From: Negativicoccus succinicivorans
GTDB lineage: Bacteria > Bacillota > Negativicutes > Veillonellales > Negativicoccaceae
Length of the DNA stretch: 64,000 nucleotides
Direction of reading: 5' to 3'
NCBI RefSeq assembly: GCF_014207605.1
Contig: NZ_JACHHI010000002.1
Location: 201,005-265,004, forward strand
The notes beneath the pieces were generated by a model. That model searched no databases, was not told where the DNA came from, and worked only from the letters and a program-made list of their open reading frames with translations. How positions within the stretch are numbered: the first letter of the stretch is position 1; each line of letters begins with the position of its first letter. Both the position numbers and the translations under genes were made by a program. Shown here one piece after another: positions 17,343 through 25,812 of this stretch.

Positions 17343-18031
17343 TGGAGACAGATATCGACGCGCTGCTTGAAGATTTGCGCGCGTATACGAGCCAAAATGT
17401 CGCGAATCCCTGGCGCGAGCAGAACGAGACAGAACTCGATTTGCCGGGCGCGGCGGCGCGGCGGCGCGACTACCTGCGCCGTTACCTGGCGGTGCGGACC
17501 GCGCCGCGCGTGTTGCTGCTGGCGGAGGCGGCGGGCTATCAGGGTTGTCGCTTTTCCGGCATCGCGCTGACCTGTGAACGCATGCTTTTGGGACACCACA
17601 AACGCGTCGGTCCGCAGGATATTTTTCTGACGTCGGAGACGGTTGAACGCACGTCGCGCGTGACGGACGAAATGCCGAACACGCGTGCCCAACTCGGTTA
17701 TAACGAACCGACGGATACCATGGTGTGGCAGGCGGCATTGGACGCGGGATTGCGACCGGAATCATTCTTACTTTGGAATATTTTTCCGTTTCATCCGCAT
17801 CCGGCGACGAATCCGCTCGCCAATCGCACGCCGCAGGAGGCGGAACTCGACGCGGGACTGATATTCGCGCGACGGATCATCGACATGTATCGGCCGCCGC
17901 TGATTTTCGCGATCGGGCGCAAAGCGCAACAGATGCTCGCGCAGGGCGGGATTCCAAGCGTCGCGTTACGCCATCCGGCGAATGGCGGTGCGACTGAATT
18001 TCGGCGCGGCTTTCAGCAAGCCATCCAATAA
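17342..18031 (+). CDS. Uracil-DNA glycosylase superfamily protein
   Basis: The 229-residue protein has VLLLAEAAGYQGCRFSGIAL, which corresponds to the water-activating motif A of the uracil-DNA-glycosylase fold, and ALRHPANGG at the C-terminus, the HPxxxG motif B. LWNIFPFHPH fits the middle beta strand. Motif A lacks the usual acidic residue of family 4 or 5 enzymes, so substrate and activity are open. No Fe-S cysteine set is visible. It is coupled to the GT39 gene and shares an operon with xth, consistent with base-excision repair. Confidence 0.75.
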   Translation: METDIDALLEDLRAYTSQNVANPWREQNETELDLPGAAARRRDYLRRYLAVRTAPRVLLLAEAAGYQGCRFSGIALTCERMLLGHHKRVGPQDIFLTSETVERTSRVTDEMPNTRAQLGYNEPTDTMVWQAALDAGLRPESFLLWNIFPFHPHPATNPLANRTPQEAELDAGLIFARRIIDMYRPPLIFAIGRKAQQMLAQGGIPSVALRHPANGGATEFRRGFQQAIQ

Positions 18032-18060
18032 AAAAACACCTCAGCGAGGTGTTTTTTTAT
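18029..18060. terminator. Bidirectional terminator between the UDG and larE-like genes
   Basis: AAACACCTC-AGC-GAGGTGTTT with A and T runs, between convergent genes. Confidence 0.85.
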
Positions 18061-18868
18061 TATCTTCATGATCATAGCGGCCGCTTCGGTAACCGTCGGG
18101 CGCGAATTGCACAGCCGCGATACCGCATTGACGCACGCATTGCAATAATTTTTGTTTGCGTTTCGCGGAGATGCGCGCCAGTCGCTTCGCATCCGCTTCA
18201 ATCGTCGCGGCGCGACCGTCATAGCGCAACCGCAGCGGTTCGCCCAACACGGTGCGCAAAAGAGTTTCCATTACCGCGACTTTAGTCAATGTCGGCGCGT
18301 CGAGTTCGGTTCCGTACGGAAAGCGGGTGGCGAGACAGGGCACGGCCGGTTTATCCCAAATGGACAGACCGAGATGACGGGCGACATCGCGAATGTCCGC
18401 TTTCGTAAAGTTCGCGCCGAGGTAAGGCGAAGTCACGGGCAGTTCCCGCAGCGCCCGCAAGCCCGGCCGGTATTGACCGAGATCGTCGATATTGCTGCCT
18501 TCCCAGACCGCCCGGTAACCGTGCGTGCGCGCGTATTCCAGCAAAGCGGCGAAGCGGCGATACTTGCAATGATAGCAGCGATCGGGCGCGTTGTGCGCGA
18601 CGGCCTCACAGTCGAGATCCGGCGTCGGCCATTCCATGTGACGAATGCCGTGGCTGGCGGCAAAGCGGCGGGCCGCGATGCGTTCCACAGGCGGGAGCAG
18701 CGGACTCACGCAGGTGACGGCGAGCAAATGGTCGCCGAGCATTTGGTGACCGAGGTACGCGAGTAGCGAAGAATCGATGCCGCCCGAATAGGCGAGCACG
18801 ACGCGTTCGTCGGCTTTTAACAGTCGGCGCAGACGCGTCAGTTTAGCGAGCGTTTCCGGCGTGAGCAT
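18041..18868 (-). CDS. larE: LarE-type ATP-dependent sacrificial sulfur transferase
   Basis: This 275-residue PP-loop enzyme resembles LarE, which adenylates a pyridinium carboxylate and inserts sulfur when the nickel-pincer cofactor is made. Visible motifs are the ATP-binding YSGGIDSS (27-34), NAPDRCYHCK (93-102), EGSNIDDLGQYRPG (123-136) and KPAVPCLATRFPYGT (173-187). Cys98, Cys101 and Cys178 form the three-cysteine set described for [4Fe-4S]-dependent LarE homologues; that assignment is inference. The start ATG lies inside the last codons of the RuBisCO-like gene (26-base overlap), so the pair is translationally coupled. No larA, larB or larC is in the window. Its partner here suggests a different sulfur-transfer task. 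Confidence 0.85.
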   Translation of the reverse strand: MLTPETLAKLTRLRRLLKADERVVLAYSGGIDSSLLAYLGHQMLGDHLLAVTCVSPLLPPVERIAARRFAASHGIRHMEWPTPDLDCEAVAHNAPDRCYHCKYRRFAALLEYARTHGYRAVWEGSNIDDLGQYRPGLRALRELPVTSPYLGANFTKADIRDVARHLGLSIWDKPAVPCLATRFPYGTELDAPTLTKVAVMETLLRTVLGEPLRLRYDGRAATIEADAKRLARISAKRKQKLLQCVRQCGIAAVQFAPDGYRSGRYDHEDNKKTPR

Positions 18869-19997
18869 AGATCGTTTCGACGCCTGCCAAAAAGCGGCGC
18901 GTGTTCTGTTTGATATCGGGACTTTCGCGGAACAGCGCTCCGCCGACGAGGTACATAATATCGTCACCGTAGAGTTCCGACAATTCAGCGATCGCGTCGA
19001 GCGTCATGCCGCCGCCGATGGCGGGCAACAGCGGTTGGCAATTTCCCCACGCGCAGAGCGCGCCGTCACGGCTCGCCAGACAGGCGTCATTGCGCACGCC
19101 GAAACGGCCGCCGCCTCCCACGACGATGACGCTGTCGGCGCCGGCCAAGCGCGGAAACAAACCGTTATAGACGAAGGGGGAAATCACCGGTCGCGGACCG
19201 CGCACCATCGGGCCGCTCCATGACGGGTGGCAGACAATGGGCAAGGTGAAGTCGGGATGCTTCGCGAGTTCATGCACGCTGCCCCAACCGGTCAAGGCGG
19301 GCGCTACCATGATTCCGTTCGCGCCGAGCTCTTGCGCGCACAGAGCGCGTTCGACTAATTCCGCGCCGGCGCTTGTGATGTTCGGCAAATACGCTGTATG
19401 GTGACCGGCTTGCGCGTTGGCGTTCGCGACCGCGTCGACGCAAACCGTCACGCGTTCCCGAAAGGGAGAAAATTTTTGATTATGTAAGCTGTGGTCGTCT
19501 TTAATCACGGCCACGCCCGCGCGGGCGAAGGCGCTCGCCATGGCGGCGAATTCGCGGCTGCTGTGACCGATGGGTTTGAGCACCGCCATCACCAACGGTC
19601 CGGCGGGTACCTGCCAATAGTCGCGCAAACCGGTAAGACCGTACCGCGGACCGGGGTATTCGGCGGCGAGTTCCGGACTCAATGTGAAATCCAGCAAGCG
19701 CGTTTTCATTTGCAACGAAGAATTTCCGTATACCATATTCAAAAGCTGTAAAATTTCACCCTGTACCGCTTCGGCGGGGTAACTGATGGTGACTTTCCAT
19801 TCCGTTTCATTAAACGGTTCGAGGGCTTCGATACGGCCGGTCATTTCGTCGGCGTACCAGGTGCCTTCCACCAATTCGTAGGGATATTCAATCGTCTGTT
19901 CGACGGCGAGATTCTGAGCGAGCTGCTCCGCGGCGGCGCGATCGTTCGCGGTGACGGCGTACGCGGCCTGCCAGCGGGGAAGAGATAAATGCGTCAT
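18843..19997 (-). CDS. RuBisCO-like protein (form IV)
   Basis: This 384-residue protein has the N-terminal ferredoxin-like domain and the barrel of the RuBisCO superfamily. MAVLKPIGHS (137-146) keeps the catalytic Lys (K141) but has Ile where RuBisCO has its second Lys. VIKDDHSLHNQ (164-174) keeps the carbamylated Lys (K166) and one Asp, but the metal-binding Glu is His169. The loop-6 Lys is absent: VVGGGGRFG (292-300) keeps only the phosphate-binding glycines. It therefore should not fix CO2 and is more likely an enolase, isomerase or decarboxylase on a phosphorylated sugar-like compound. I start at the ATG 7 bases after AGGAGG, not 21 bases further up. It is the first gene of an operon with a LarE homologue; no methionine-salvage genes are near. 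Confidence 0.9.
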   Translation of the reverse strand: MTHLSLPRWQAAYAVTANDRAAAEQLAQNLAVEQTIEYPYELVEGTWYADEMTGRIEALEPFNETEWKVTISYPAEAVQGEILQLLNMVYGNSSLQMKTRLLDFTLSPELAAEYPGPRYGLTGLRDYWQVPAGPLVMAVLKPIGHSSREFAAMASAFARAGVAVIKDDHSLHNQKFSPFRERVTVCVDAVANANAQAGHHTAYLPNITSAGAELVERALCAQELGANGIMVAPALTGWGSVHELAKHPDFTLPIVCHPSWSGPMVRGPRPVISPFVYNGLFPRLAGADSVIVVGGGGRFGVRNDACLASRDGALCAWGNCQPLLPAIGGGMTLDAIAELSELYGDDIMYLVGGALFRESPDIKQNTRRFLAGVETIYAHAGNAR

Positions 19998-20049
19998 AAA
20001 GACCTCCTTTATTGCCACTATCTTATCACGGATAAAGGGGCACGCGTGA

Positions 20050-20055
20050 TATAAT
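20050..20055 (+). promoter_or_regulatory. -10 box of tpx
   Basis: TATAAT 47 bases upstream of the tpx start; no clear -35 box. Confidence 0.45.
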
Positions 20056-20101
20056 ATAAGTGTACCGATTCATTTACATGTTATCTGAGGAGGAAAATAT
20101 T

Positions 20102-20608
20102 ATGGAAAAACGCACTACCAAATGGGATGGCCAGGTATTGGCTCTCGCCGGTAAGGAAATTAAAGTCGGCGATACCGCGCCGGACGCGACACTGGTCGCA
20201 CGGGATTTAACGGCCAAGAAATTGTCGGACTGGGACGGCCAAATTAAAGTTCTCTTGCCGGTGCCGTCGATGGATACGCCGGTTTGCCAGAGCCAGGTTC
20301 GCCAATTCAACAAAGACGCGGTTGATTTCGCCGATGACGTCGTTGTCATCGCGTTGAGCATGGACTTGCCGTTTGCGCAGGAACGTTTTTGCGCGGCGGA
20401 AGGATTGGATCGCGTCGTCACGCTTTCCGACCACAAAACGGCGGAATTCGGTGAAAAATACGGTTACCTCGTTCCGGATCTGCGGCTGCTCTCGCGCGGC
20501 GTGGTAGTCGTCGATCGCGACAATGTCGTACGCTACATCGAATACGTGCCGGAAGCCAGCGATCAGGTTGACTTCGCGAGCGCGCTGGAAGCATTGAAAA
20601 AACTGTAA
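20102..20608 (+). CDS. tpx: Thiol peroxidase, atypical 2-Cys peroxiredoxin
   Basis: Tpx reduces hydrogen peroxide and alkyl hydroperoxides with thioredoxin as reductant. The 168-residue protein shows PSMDTPVCQSQ with the peroxidatic Cys near residue 60 and QERFCAAEGL with the resolving Cys near 94. GAGGAGGAAAATATT precedes the chosen ATG; the in-frame upstream extension overlaps the promoter region and is unlikely. It is a single-gene transcript and fits an anaerobe that needs oxygen defence. Confidence 0.96.
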   Translation: MEKRTTKWDGQVLALAGKEIKVGDTAPDATLVARDLTAKKLSDWDGQIKVLLPVPSMDTPVCQSQVRQFNKDAVDFADDVVVIALSMDLPFAQERFCAAEGLDRVVTLSDHKTAEFGEKYGYLVPDLRLLSRGVVVVDRDNVVRYIEYVPEASDQVDFASALEALKKL

Positions 20609-20627
20609 TAAGAGGACCACGAAAAAT

Positions 20628-20660
20628 AAAAAGTCGCGCCCTGCGGTGCGGCTTTTTATT
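20628..20660 (+). terminator. Terminator after tpx
   Basis: Nine-pair stem with two G-U pairs (AGTCGCGCC/GGTGCGGCT), CTGC loop and T5. Confidence 0.75.
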
Positions 20661-20724
20661 ACATTGAAACATGTGCGCGTCTTTGCTATGATGAAGTGAG
20701 ATTATATATTTGAAGGAGGACCGC

Positions 20725-21891
20725 ATGGACTGGAAAACAAGAATGGTGCCGCGGGTCGTTTCGATACCGCCGTCGGGCATTCGCAAATTTTTTGATTTGG
20801 CGAGCGCCATGGATAATGTGATTTCACTCGGCGTGGGAGAACCTGATTTCAACGCGCCGGATAAAGTCATTAAAGCCTGCATAGCAAGTCTGGAAAAAGG
20901 GGAAACGTCTTACACGGGCAATGCCGGTATTTTGCCTTTGCGTGAAGAAATCGCCAAACTGTTCGCCGAACACTACGGCGTCGAATACGACCCCAAAACG
21001 GAGATCACGGTGACGATCGGCGTTTCGGAAGCGATCGACATGACTTTGCGCGCGCTGTTGAATCCGGGAGATGAAGTGCTGATCCCCGATCCGGCCTATG
21101 TGGCGTATCCGGCTTGCGTGACGTTGGCGGGTGGTACGCCGGTACTCGTGCCGACGCGGCAGGAAGATGGTTTCCGTCTGACGGCGCAAGCATTGGAAAA
21201 ATATATTACCCCGAAAACAAAAGTATTGCTGATCGGTTTCCCGAACAACCCGACGGGCACGATTATGGATCGCGAATCGCTTATGGAGATCGCCGAAGTG
21301 GCGAAACGGCATGACCTCGTCGTCATTTCCGATGAAATCTACGCGGAATTGACGTATGAAGGCACGCACACCTGCATCGCGTCGTTACCGGGCATGCGGG
21401 AACGCACCGTCGTTTTCAATGGCTTTTCGAAAGCCTACGCGATGACCGGCATGCGTATCGGTTACGCCTGCGCGCCGCGCGAACTTACGGAAACGATGTT
21501 CAAGATCCACCAGTACGCGATTATGTGCGCGCCGACGACCAGTCAAAAAGGAGCGCTCGCCGCTCTGCGCGAATGTGACGCGGACGTTGCCGCGATGAAA
21601 GCGGAATACGACCGTCGTCGTCTGTTCGTATACGACGAACTGACGAAAATGGGCTTGCCCTGTGTGAAGCCGCAAGGCGCCTTCTACATCTTCCCGGATA
21701 TTCGCAGCACGGGACTTACGGATAATGAATTCGCCGAAGGTTTACTCGCCGCCGAACGTATCGCCGTCGTGCCGGGCTCGGCATTCGGCGAACAAGGGAA
21801 AGGCCACGTGCGCATTTCCTACGCGTCGAGCATGGAAAATCTCGCCGAAGCCATGAAACGCATCGCGCGTTTTATCGCCTCGAAAAAATAA
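20725..21891 (+). CDS. Class I/II PLP-dependent aminotransferase
   Basis: This 388-residue fold-type I enzyme has the PLP-binding lysine in FNGFSKAYAMTGMRIGYA (about residue 230-247), the substrate-binding FPNNPTG (about 172) and the C-terminal HVRISYASS with the carboxylate-binding Arg. It most resembles the aspartate/aromatic aminotransferase and PatA group. The amino-acid substrate cannot be read from the sequence. The ATG at 20725 has AAGGAGG 7 bases upstream; a TTG 15 bases earlier overlaps that site. Confidence 0.92.
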   Translation: MDWKTRMVPRVVSIPPSGIRKFFDLASAMDNVISLGVGEPDFNAPDKVIKACIASLEKGETSYTGNAGILPLREEIAKLFAEHYGVEYDPKTEITVTIGVSEAIDMTLRALLNPGDEVLIPDPAYVAYPACVTLAGGTPVLVPTRQEDGFRLTAQALEKYITPKTKVLLIGFPNNPTGTIMDRESLMEIAEVAKRHDLVVISDEIYAELTYEGTHTCIASLPGMRERTVVFNGFSKAYAMTGMRIGYACAPRELTETMFKIHQYAIMCAPTTSQKGALAALRECDADVAAMKAEYDRRRLFVYDELTKMGLPCVKPQGAFYIFPDIRSTGLTDNEFAEGLLAAERIAVVPGSAFGEQGKGHVRISYASSMENLAEAMKRIARFIASKK

Positions 21892-21905
21892 GGCAATGAC
21901 CCTCA

Positions 21906-21932
21906 GACAGCGGACATATGTCCGCTGTTTTT
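21906..21932 (+). terminator. Terminator after the aminotransferase gene
   Basis: ACAGCGGACATATGTCCGCTGT palindrome followed by T5. Confidence 0.85.
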
Positions 21933-21966
21933 GGTTGGCGAAAGGTTCGCGCCGCCGCGCATATGC

Positions 21967-21972
21967 TATAAT
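21967..21972 (+). promoter_or_regulatory. Extended -10 box of the walJ-htrA-rlmH operon
   Basis: TGCTATAAT, an extended -10 element, lies 30 bases upstream of the TTG start. Confidence 0.45.
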
Positions 21973-22001
21973 AAAAATTAATGTAAGAACGGGGGAAAAC
22001 A

Positions 22002-23006
22002 TTGCCGAAAACGCAGTTCAACACACTGGAAGATTTAGCGCGCGAGATTGCGAACGGGCGCGGTCAATATACTGAACAGAATACGATCAAGAGCGCTGCG
22101 CAGGACACGCCGAGCATCGCGCCGAGCGAAACCATGGCGGCGATGGAACGGCCGGAACTCGAAATGGTCACGCTGGCCTCTTCGAGCAAGGGCAATGCCA
22201 CGTTAGTGCGCACGCCGCGGACGCAGGTGCTGGTCGATTGCGGGATCAGCGCGCGCCGCATCACGCAGGCGCTGGCGGAGCTGCATGTCGATCCGGCGCA
22301 ACTGGCCGGCGTTTTGCTGACGCATGAGCACAGCGATCATGTCAAGGGTCTGGCTTCTTTTTTGAAACGTTATTCGTTGCCGGTGTATACGACACGCGCG
22401 ACGTTTCAGGCGCTCGGCGAGACCGCGGTGACGCACGCGCGCCGCTTTGTGGAAGTAACGCGGCCGTTTACTCTCGGCGATTTGGATGTGGAACGGTTCG
22501 CGATCAGTCATGACGCGGCGGATCCGGGCGGATTCACCTTCGCCGCGACGCGCATGAAAGCCGCGGTATGTACCGACTTGGGCTTTGTGTCATCCGATGT
22601 GGAAGCGGCATTGCGGGAAGCCACGCTGCTGGTGCTCGAAGCCAACCACGATCCCGTCATGTTGCGCGAAGGACCGTACAGCGCGTTTTTGAAAGCGCGC
22701 ATTTTGGGCGCGCGCGGGCACTTGGCGAACGGCGAAGCCGGCCGGTTGCTGGCGCGGCTGTACCGGGGGCGTCGGCTGGATGTCATTTTAGCGCACCGAA
22801 GTGAAACGAATAATACTTGCGCGGCGGTTGCCGCGGCCATGGAAACGATGCTCGACGCCACCGGCATTAAAGAGGAGAAGGCGGGCATTCACTGGCAGCA
22901 CGGCGCCGTTTTGGGAAATGTGCGCTGCGAGTCGAAAACTGTTACGAACGAGGAGAAAGCATGCGAAACAATCGTAAATACATCATTATTATCGCGGTTC
23001 TGCTGA
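22002..23006 (+). CDS. walJ: MBL-fold metallohydrolase, WalJ/YycJ type
   Basis: The metallo-beta-lactamase core has SSSKGNATLV near its start, LLTHEHSDHVKG with the zinc ligands (about residue 107), and ISHDAADPGGFTF and LEANHD further on. WalJ proteins are thought to be 5'-exonuclease-like and link cell-wall control to DNA processing. The assigned TTG start follows GGGGGAAAACA and gives 334 residues with a 55-residue polar N-terminal extension beyond the usual 265; internal ATGs at 22131 or 22143 would restore the normal length. The 3' end overlaps htrA by 46 bases. The order walJ-htrA-rlmH is conserved in Firmicutes, but walR/walK are not here. Confidence 0.88.
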   Translation: MPKTQFNTLEDLAREIANGRGQYTEQNTIKSAAQDTPSIAPSETMAAMERPELEMVTLASSSKGNATLVRTPRTQVLVDCGISARRITQALAELHVDPAQLAGVLLTHEHSDHVKGLASFLKRYSLPVYTTRATFQALGETAVTHARRFVEVTRPFTLGDLDVERFAISHDAADPGGFTFAATRMKAAVCTDLGFVSSDVEAALREATLLVLEANHDPVMLREGPYSAFLKARILGARGHLANGEAGRLLARLYRGRRLDVILAHRSETNNTCAAVAAAMETMLDATGIKEEKAGIHWQHGAVLGNVRCESKTVTNEEKACETIVNTSLLSRFC

Positions 23007-24058
23007 TCATTATCGGCGTGCTGCTGGGCGTCTTTTTGGGGCGCCACTGGTGGGCGCCGCAAGGCGGTGGCAACGACTTGGAAGCATTGAATACGCCGAA
23101 AGAAGAGCGGATTTTATCCAATGTTCGCAATACCGCGATCGTCCAGGCGGTCAAACAGGTAGGACCTGCGGTAGTAGGGGTCAGCACGAAAGTGTATGAC
23201 CGCGATATGTTTAATCGGCGCGTGCTGGTCGGGGAAAGCGTCGGCAGCGGCGTCATTTTCGATAAAAAAGGTTACATCGTCACCAACTACCACGTGGTCG
23301 GCACAAGTGATGATGTCAATGTCATGTTGGCGACGAATGAAACAATCGCCGGCAAAGTGATCGGCCGCGATGAAGCCACCGACCTCGCCGTCATTAAAGT
23401 GGAACGGGAAGGTCTGCCGACGGCGGAATTCGGCGACTCGAGTTCGCTTGTCGTCGGCGAACCGGCGATCGCGATCGGTAATCCGTTGGGCTTGGAATTG
23501 CGCGGCACGGTGACAGTCGGCGTTATTTCCGCATTAAATCGTACGATCAATCCGCTGGAACAGCATTATTCGTTGATCCAGACCGACGCGGCGATCAACC
23601 AGGGCAACAGCGGCGGGGCGCTGGTCAATGCCGAGGGCAAGGTAGTCGGCATTAATAGCGCCAAAATTGCGAGCAACGGCGTGGAAGGCTTGGGATTTGC
23701 CATTCCGATCAACGCGGCGCGACCGATTTTAAAAGAGCTGATTGCGCATGGTGAAATCCGCCGCGCGTACTTAGGCGTATGGGCGGTCGATCAAGCCATT
23801 GCGGCTCGTTACGGGTACGAGTGGCCGACGGGAGAAACCGGTATTCTCGTTGTGAAAAAAGATCCGCGCGGACCGCTCGGCGCGACCGATATAGCGTCCG
23901 GCGATTTTCTGACGGCGGTGAACGGAAACGCGATCACGAGTCTCCAAGAGTTGCGACAGCAGATTGACGCGCAGGCGCCGGGGCAGAAAATTACGCTCGG
24001 GTATCGGCATGAAGGCGCGGATCGAACGACCGAAGTGACGTTGTTGGAGGCGCGCTGA
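22961..24058 (+). CDS. htrA: HtrA/DegP-type S1C serine protease
   Basis: This 365-residue envelope protease has one N-terminal anchor helix (about residue 7-27), a trypsin-like domain and one PDZ domain. The catalytic triad is seen in VTNYHVVG (His), DEATDLAVIKV (Asp) and NQGNSGGALVN (Ser). It degrades or refolds damaged exported proteins. GAGGAG lies before the ATG, inside the walJ frame. Its TGA overlaps the rlmH ATG. Confidence 0.95.
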   Translation: MRNNRKYIIIIAVLLIIIGVLLGVFLGRHWWAPQGGGNDLEALNTPKEERILSNVRNTAIVQAVKQVGPAVVGVSTKVYDRDMFNRRVLVGESVGSGVIFDKKGYIVTNYHVVGTSDDVNVMLATNETIAGKVIGRDEATDLAVIKVEREGLPTAEFGDSSSLVVGEPAIAIGNPLGLELRGTVTVGVISALNRTINPLEQHYSLIQTDAAINQGNSGGALVNAEGKVVGINSAKIASNGVEGLGFAIPINAARPILKELIAHGEIRRAYLGVWAVDQAIAARYGYEWPTGETGILVVKKDPRGPLGATDIASGDFLTAVNGNAITSLQELRQQIDAQAPGQKITLGYRHEGADRTTEVTLLEAR

Positions 24059-24537
24059 TGCGTTACCGTCTGCTTTGTGTCGGTAAGTTAAAACAAAATT
24101 TTCTCAAAGAGGCTTGCGCGGAATACGCCAAACGGCTGCGTCCGTACGGCGAACTGACGCAGATTGAAGTACCGGAAGCCAAGACGACGACGCGACCGAG
24201 CGAAAAAGAACGCGAAGCGCAGTTGGAAGAGGAAGGAAATGCGCTGCTGCAGCAGATTCGTCCGCAGGATTATTTGATCGTGCTTGATTTGCACGGTAAG
24301 GAACTGTCGTCGACGGATTTCGCGGCGAAGCTCGCGGATCTCGCGGTCGACGGCATCGGTGAGATTACGCTGGCGATCGGCGGCGCGTACGGGCTCGGCG
24401 CGAACTTGCGCAAGCGGGCGCAGTTCCGTTGGGCGCTTTCGCCTTTAACATTTACGCATCAGATGACGCGGTACCTGGTATTGGAACAACTCTACCGCGC
24501 CGCTAAAATTAATCATCGGGAACCCTATCATTGGTAA
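24058..24537 (+). CDS. rlmH: 23S rRNA pseudouridine-1915 N3-methyltransferase
   Basis: RlmH is a small SPOUT methyltransferase acting on helix 69 of 23S rRNA. The 159-residue length is standard. LDLHGKELSS and LAIGGAYGLG form the SAM-binding knot, and the protein ends in the invariant KINHREPYHW. It starts at the overlapping ATG of the htrA stop. Confidence 0.97.
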   Translation: MRYRLLCVGKLKQNFLKEACAEYAKRLRPYGELTQIEVPEAKTTTRPSEKEREAQLEEEGNALLQQIRPQDYLIVLDLHGKELSSTDFAAKLADLAVDGIGEITLAIGGAYGLGANLRKRAQFRWALSPLTFTHQMTRYLVLEQLYRAAKINHREPYHW

Positions 24538-24548
24538 GAGGTGACGGT

Positions 24549-25802
24549 ATGGCAAACGAGCAGGATCAAAACAAGCAGGAAAAAGATTGGGCGCAAATCA
24601 TCGACAAAAGTCGCAAGGACAACGCCAACATTATGTCGCTGTTCCCCACCGCGCCTCATCAGCAGGCGACATTTACGGAGCGATTTCGCGTACAGACGGC
24701 GGCCAGCGGTGAAGAACTGCTGACAATGCAAAATCAGTTGCAAGAGGTGTGCGATGAATGGCTCGCCGCGCGCGCGCAGGCGCTGGCGGCGCAACCGGTT
24801 GTGGCAACGCCGGTGATCATTCGCGCGGCGCAAACACGAACGCATCGTCACGGTCATCTCACGCGGCGCACGTTTGCGGTGACGCCTCACTACTATGCGA
24901 AAGCGGCGGACGGGGTGCGCGAAGTTAATTTGGCGTACCACTATATGACGGCGCGGCGCGCGCATACGCAGACGGCGCTCAGCGATTTTCGCGAACTGCT
25001 GACCAATACGCATCAGCTTTTGGGCGGCATCGACGGTTTGACGGAAGTCATTGACGGCCTCGCGGCGGGCGGACTTACCCAAAATCAGCGCCTTTTATAT
25101 GAAGAAGAATTGAAAAGTCTCGCGCATCGGGTGAACGACCTGTACCAGCATATCAACAGCGCGGCGTTTCATCTGAACGGCATGTTTAACAAAGAAAAAG
25201 AGGTCGCGGTCAATCTGCACACACATTCCGAAGCGCCGGCGGATGTTTTGCGGCATCATCAGGCGGTGCTCTGGGCGTATCGCAAGTATCTCGAATACCG
25301 GGCGAGCGGTAACCATACATTGCAGGTGGCGATGGAATCGTTGCAAATTTTCCTGCAGGCGATCCGCAAAGAAGTCATGCGCCGCAAGGTGGAAAGTTTA
25401 CACCGCAATATGCAGGATATTACCGCGCAACGGCGTGAAATGATGGAGCGTCAGGCGGAGGAGGCGGCCGCGAAAGCGGAACTCGGAGAAGAATACGTAC
25501 CGGAAGAATTGCCGGAATTACCGCCGGTGCAAGCGCTGGCAGCGGCCGATCAGGCCGCGTCGGCGGAGGAAATGGCGCGGCGGGCGGAACAAATTCGCGC
25601 CGATCGTGAAGCAGCTCGCGTCGCCCAAGAGGAAGCGGAGCTGCGTGCTGAAGAGGAAGCCAAAGCGGCCGCTGCCAAAGCGCGGGAAGAGTCTGAATTC
25701 GGCGATGACGAAGAAGGCTCGCGCTCGATTGTGCCGTTGATTATTTTAGTTCTTATTTTGGTCGGCGTCGGCGTCTACTACTTTTTAGAAATCAGAGGGT
25801 GA
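24549..25802 (+). CDS. Tail-anchored coiled-coil protein of unknown function
   Basis: I do not recognise this 417-residue protein. Most of it is predicted helical and polar, with a long Ala/Glu/Arg-rich coiled coil (about 285-385, for example EEMARRAEQIRADREAARVA) and a single hydrophobic segment at the very C-terminus (IVPLIILVLILVGVGVYYFL), followed by four residues. It is therefore anchored by its tail with the bulk in the cytoplasm. GTAAGAGGTGACGGT precedes the ATG. It begins 11 bases after rlmH and ends 10 bases before an M50 protease gene, which makes it a possible substrate or partner. Confidence 0.75.
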   Translation: MANEQDQNKQEKDWAQIIDKSRKDNANIMSLFPTAPHQQATFTERFRVQTAASGEELLTMQNQLQEVCDEWLAARAQALAAQPVVATPVIIRAAQTRTHRHGHLTRRTFAVTPHYYAKAADGVREVNLAYHYMTARRAHTQTALSDFRELLTNTHQLLGGIDGLTEVIDGLAAGGLTQNQRLLYEEELKSLAHRVNDLYQHINSAAFHLNGMFNKEKEVAVNLHTHSEAPADVLRHHQAVLWAYRKYLEYRASGNHTLQVAMESLQIFLQAIRKEVMRRKVESLHRNMQDITAQRREMMERQAEEAAAKAELGEEYVPEELPELPPVQALAAADQAASAEEMARRAEQIRADREAARVAQEEAELRAEEEAKAAAAKAREESEFGDDEEGSRSIVPLIILVLILVGVGVYYFLEIRG

Positions 25803-25812
25803 TTTCCCGTTT

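Noticed and set aside
18041-19997. Methionine-salvage operon or CO2-fixing RuBisCO
   Set aside because: No mtn genes are near and the second catalytic Lys, metal-binding Glu and loop-6 Lys of RuBisCO are missing.
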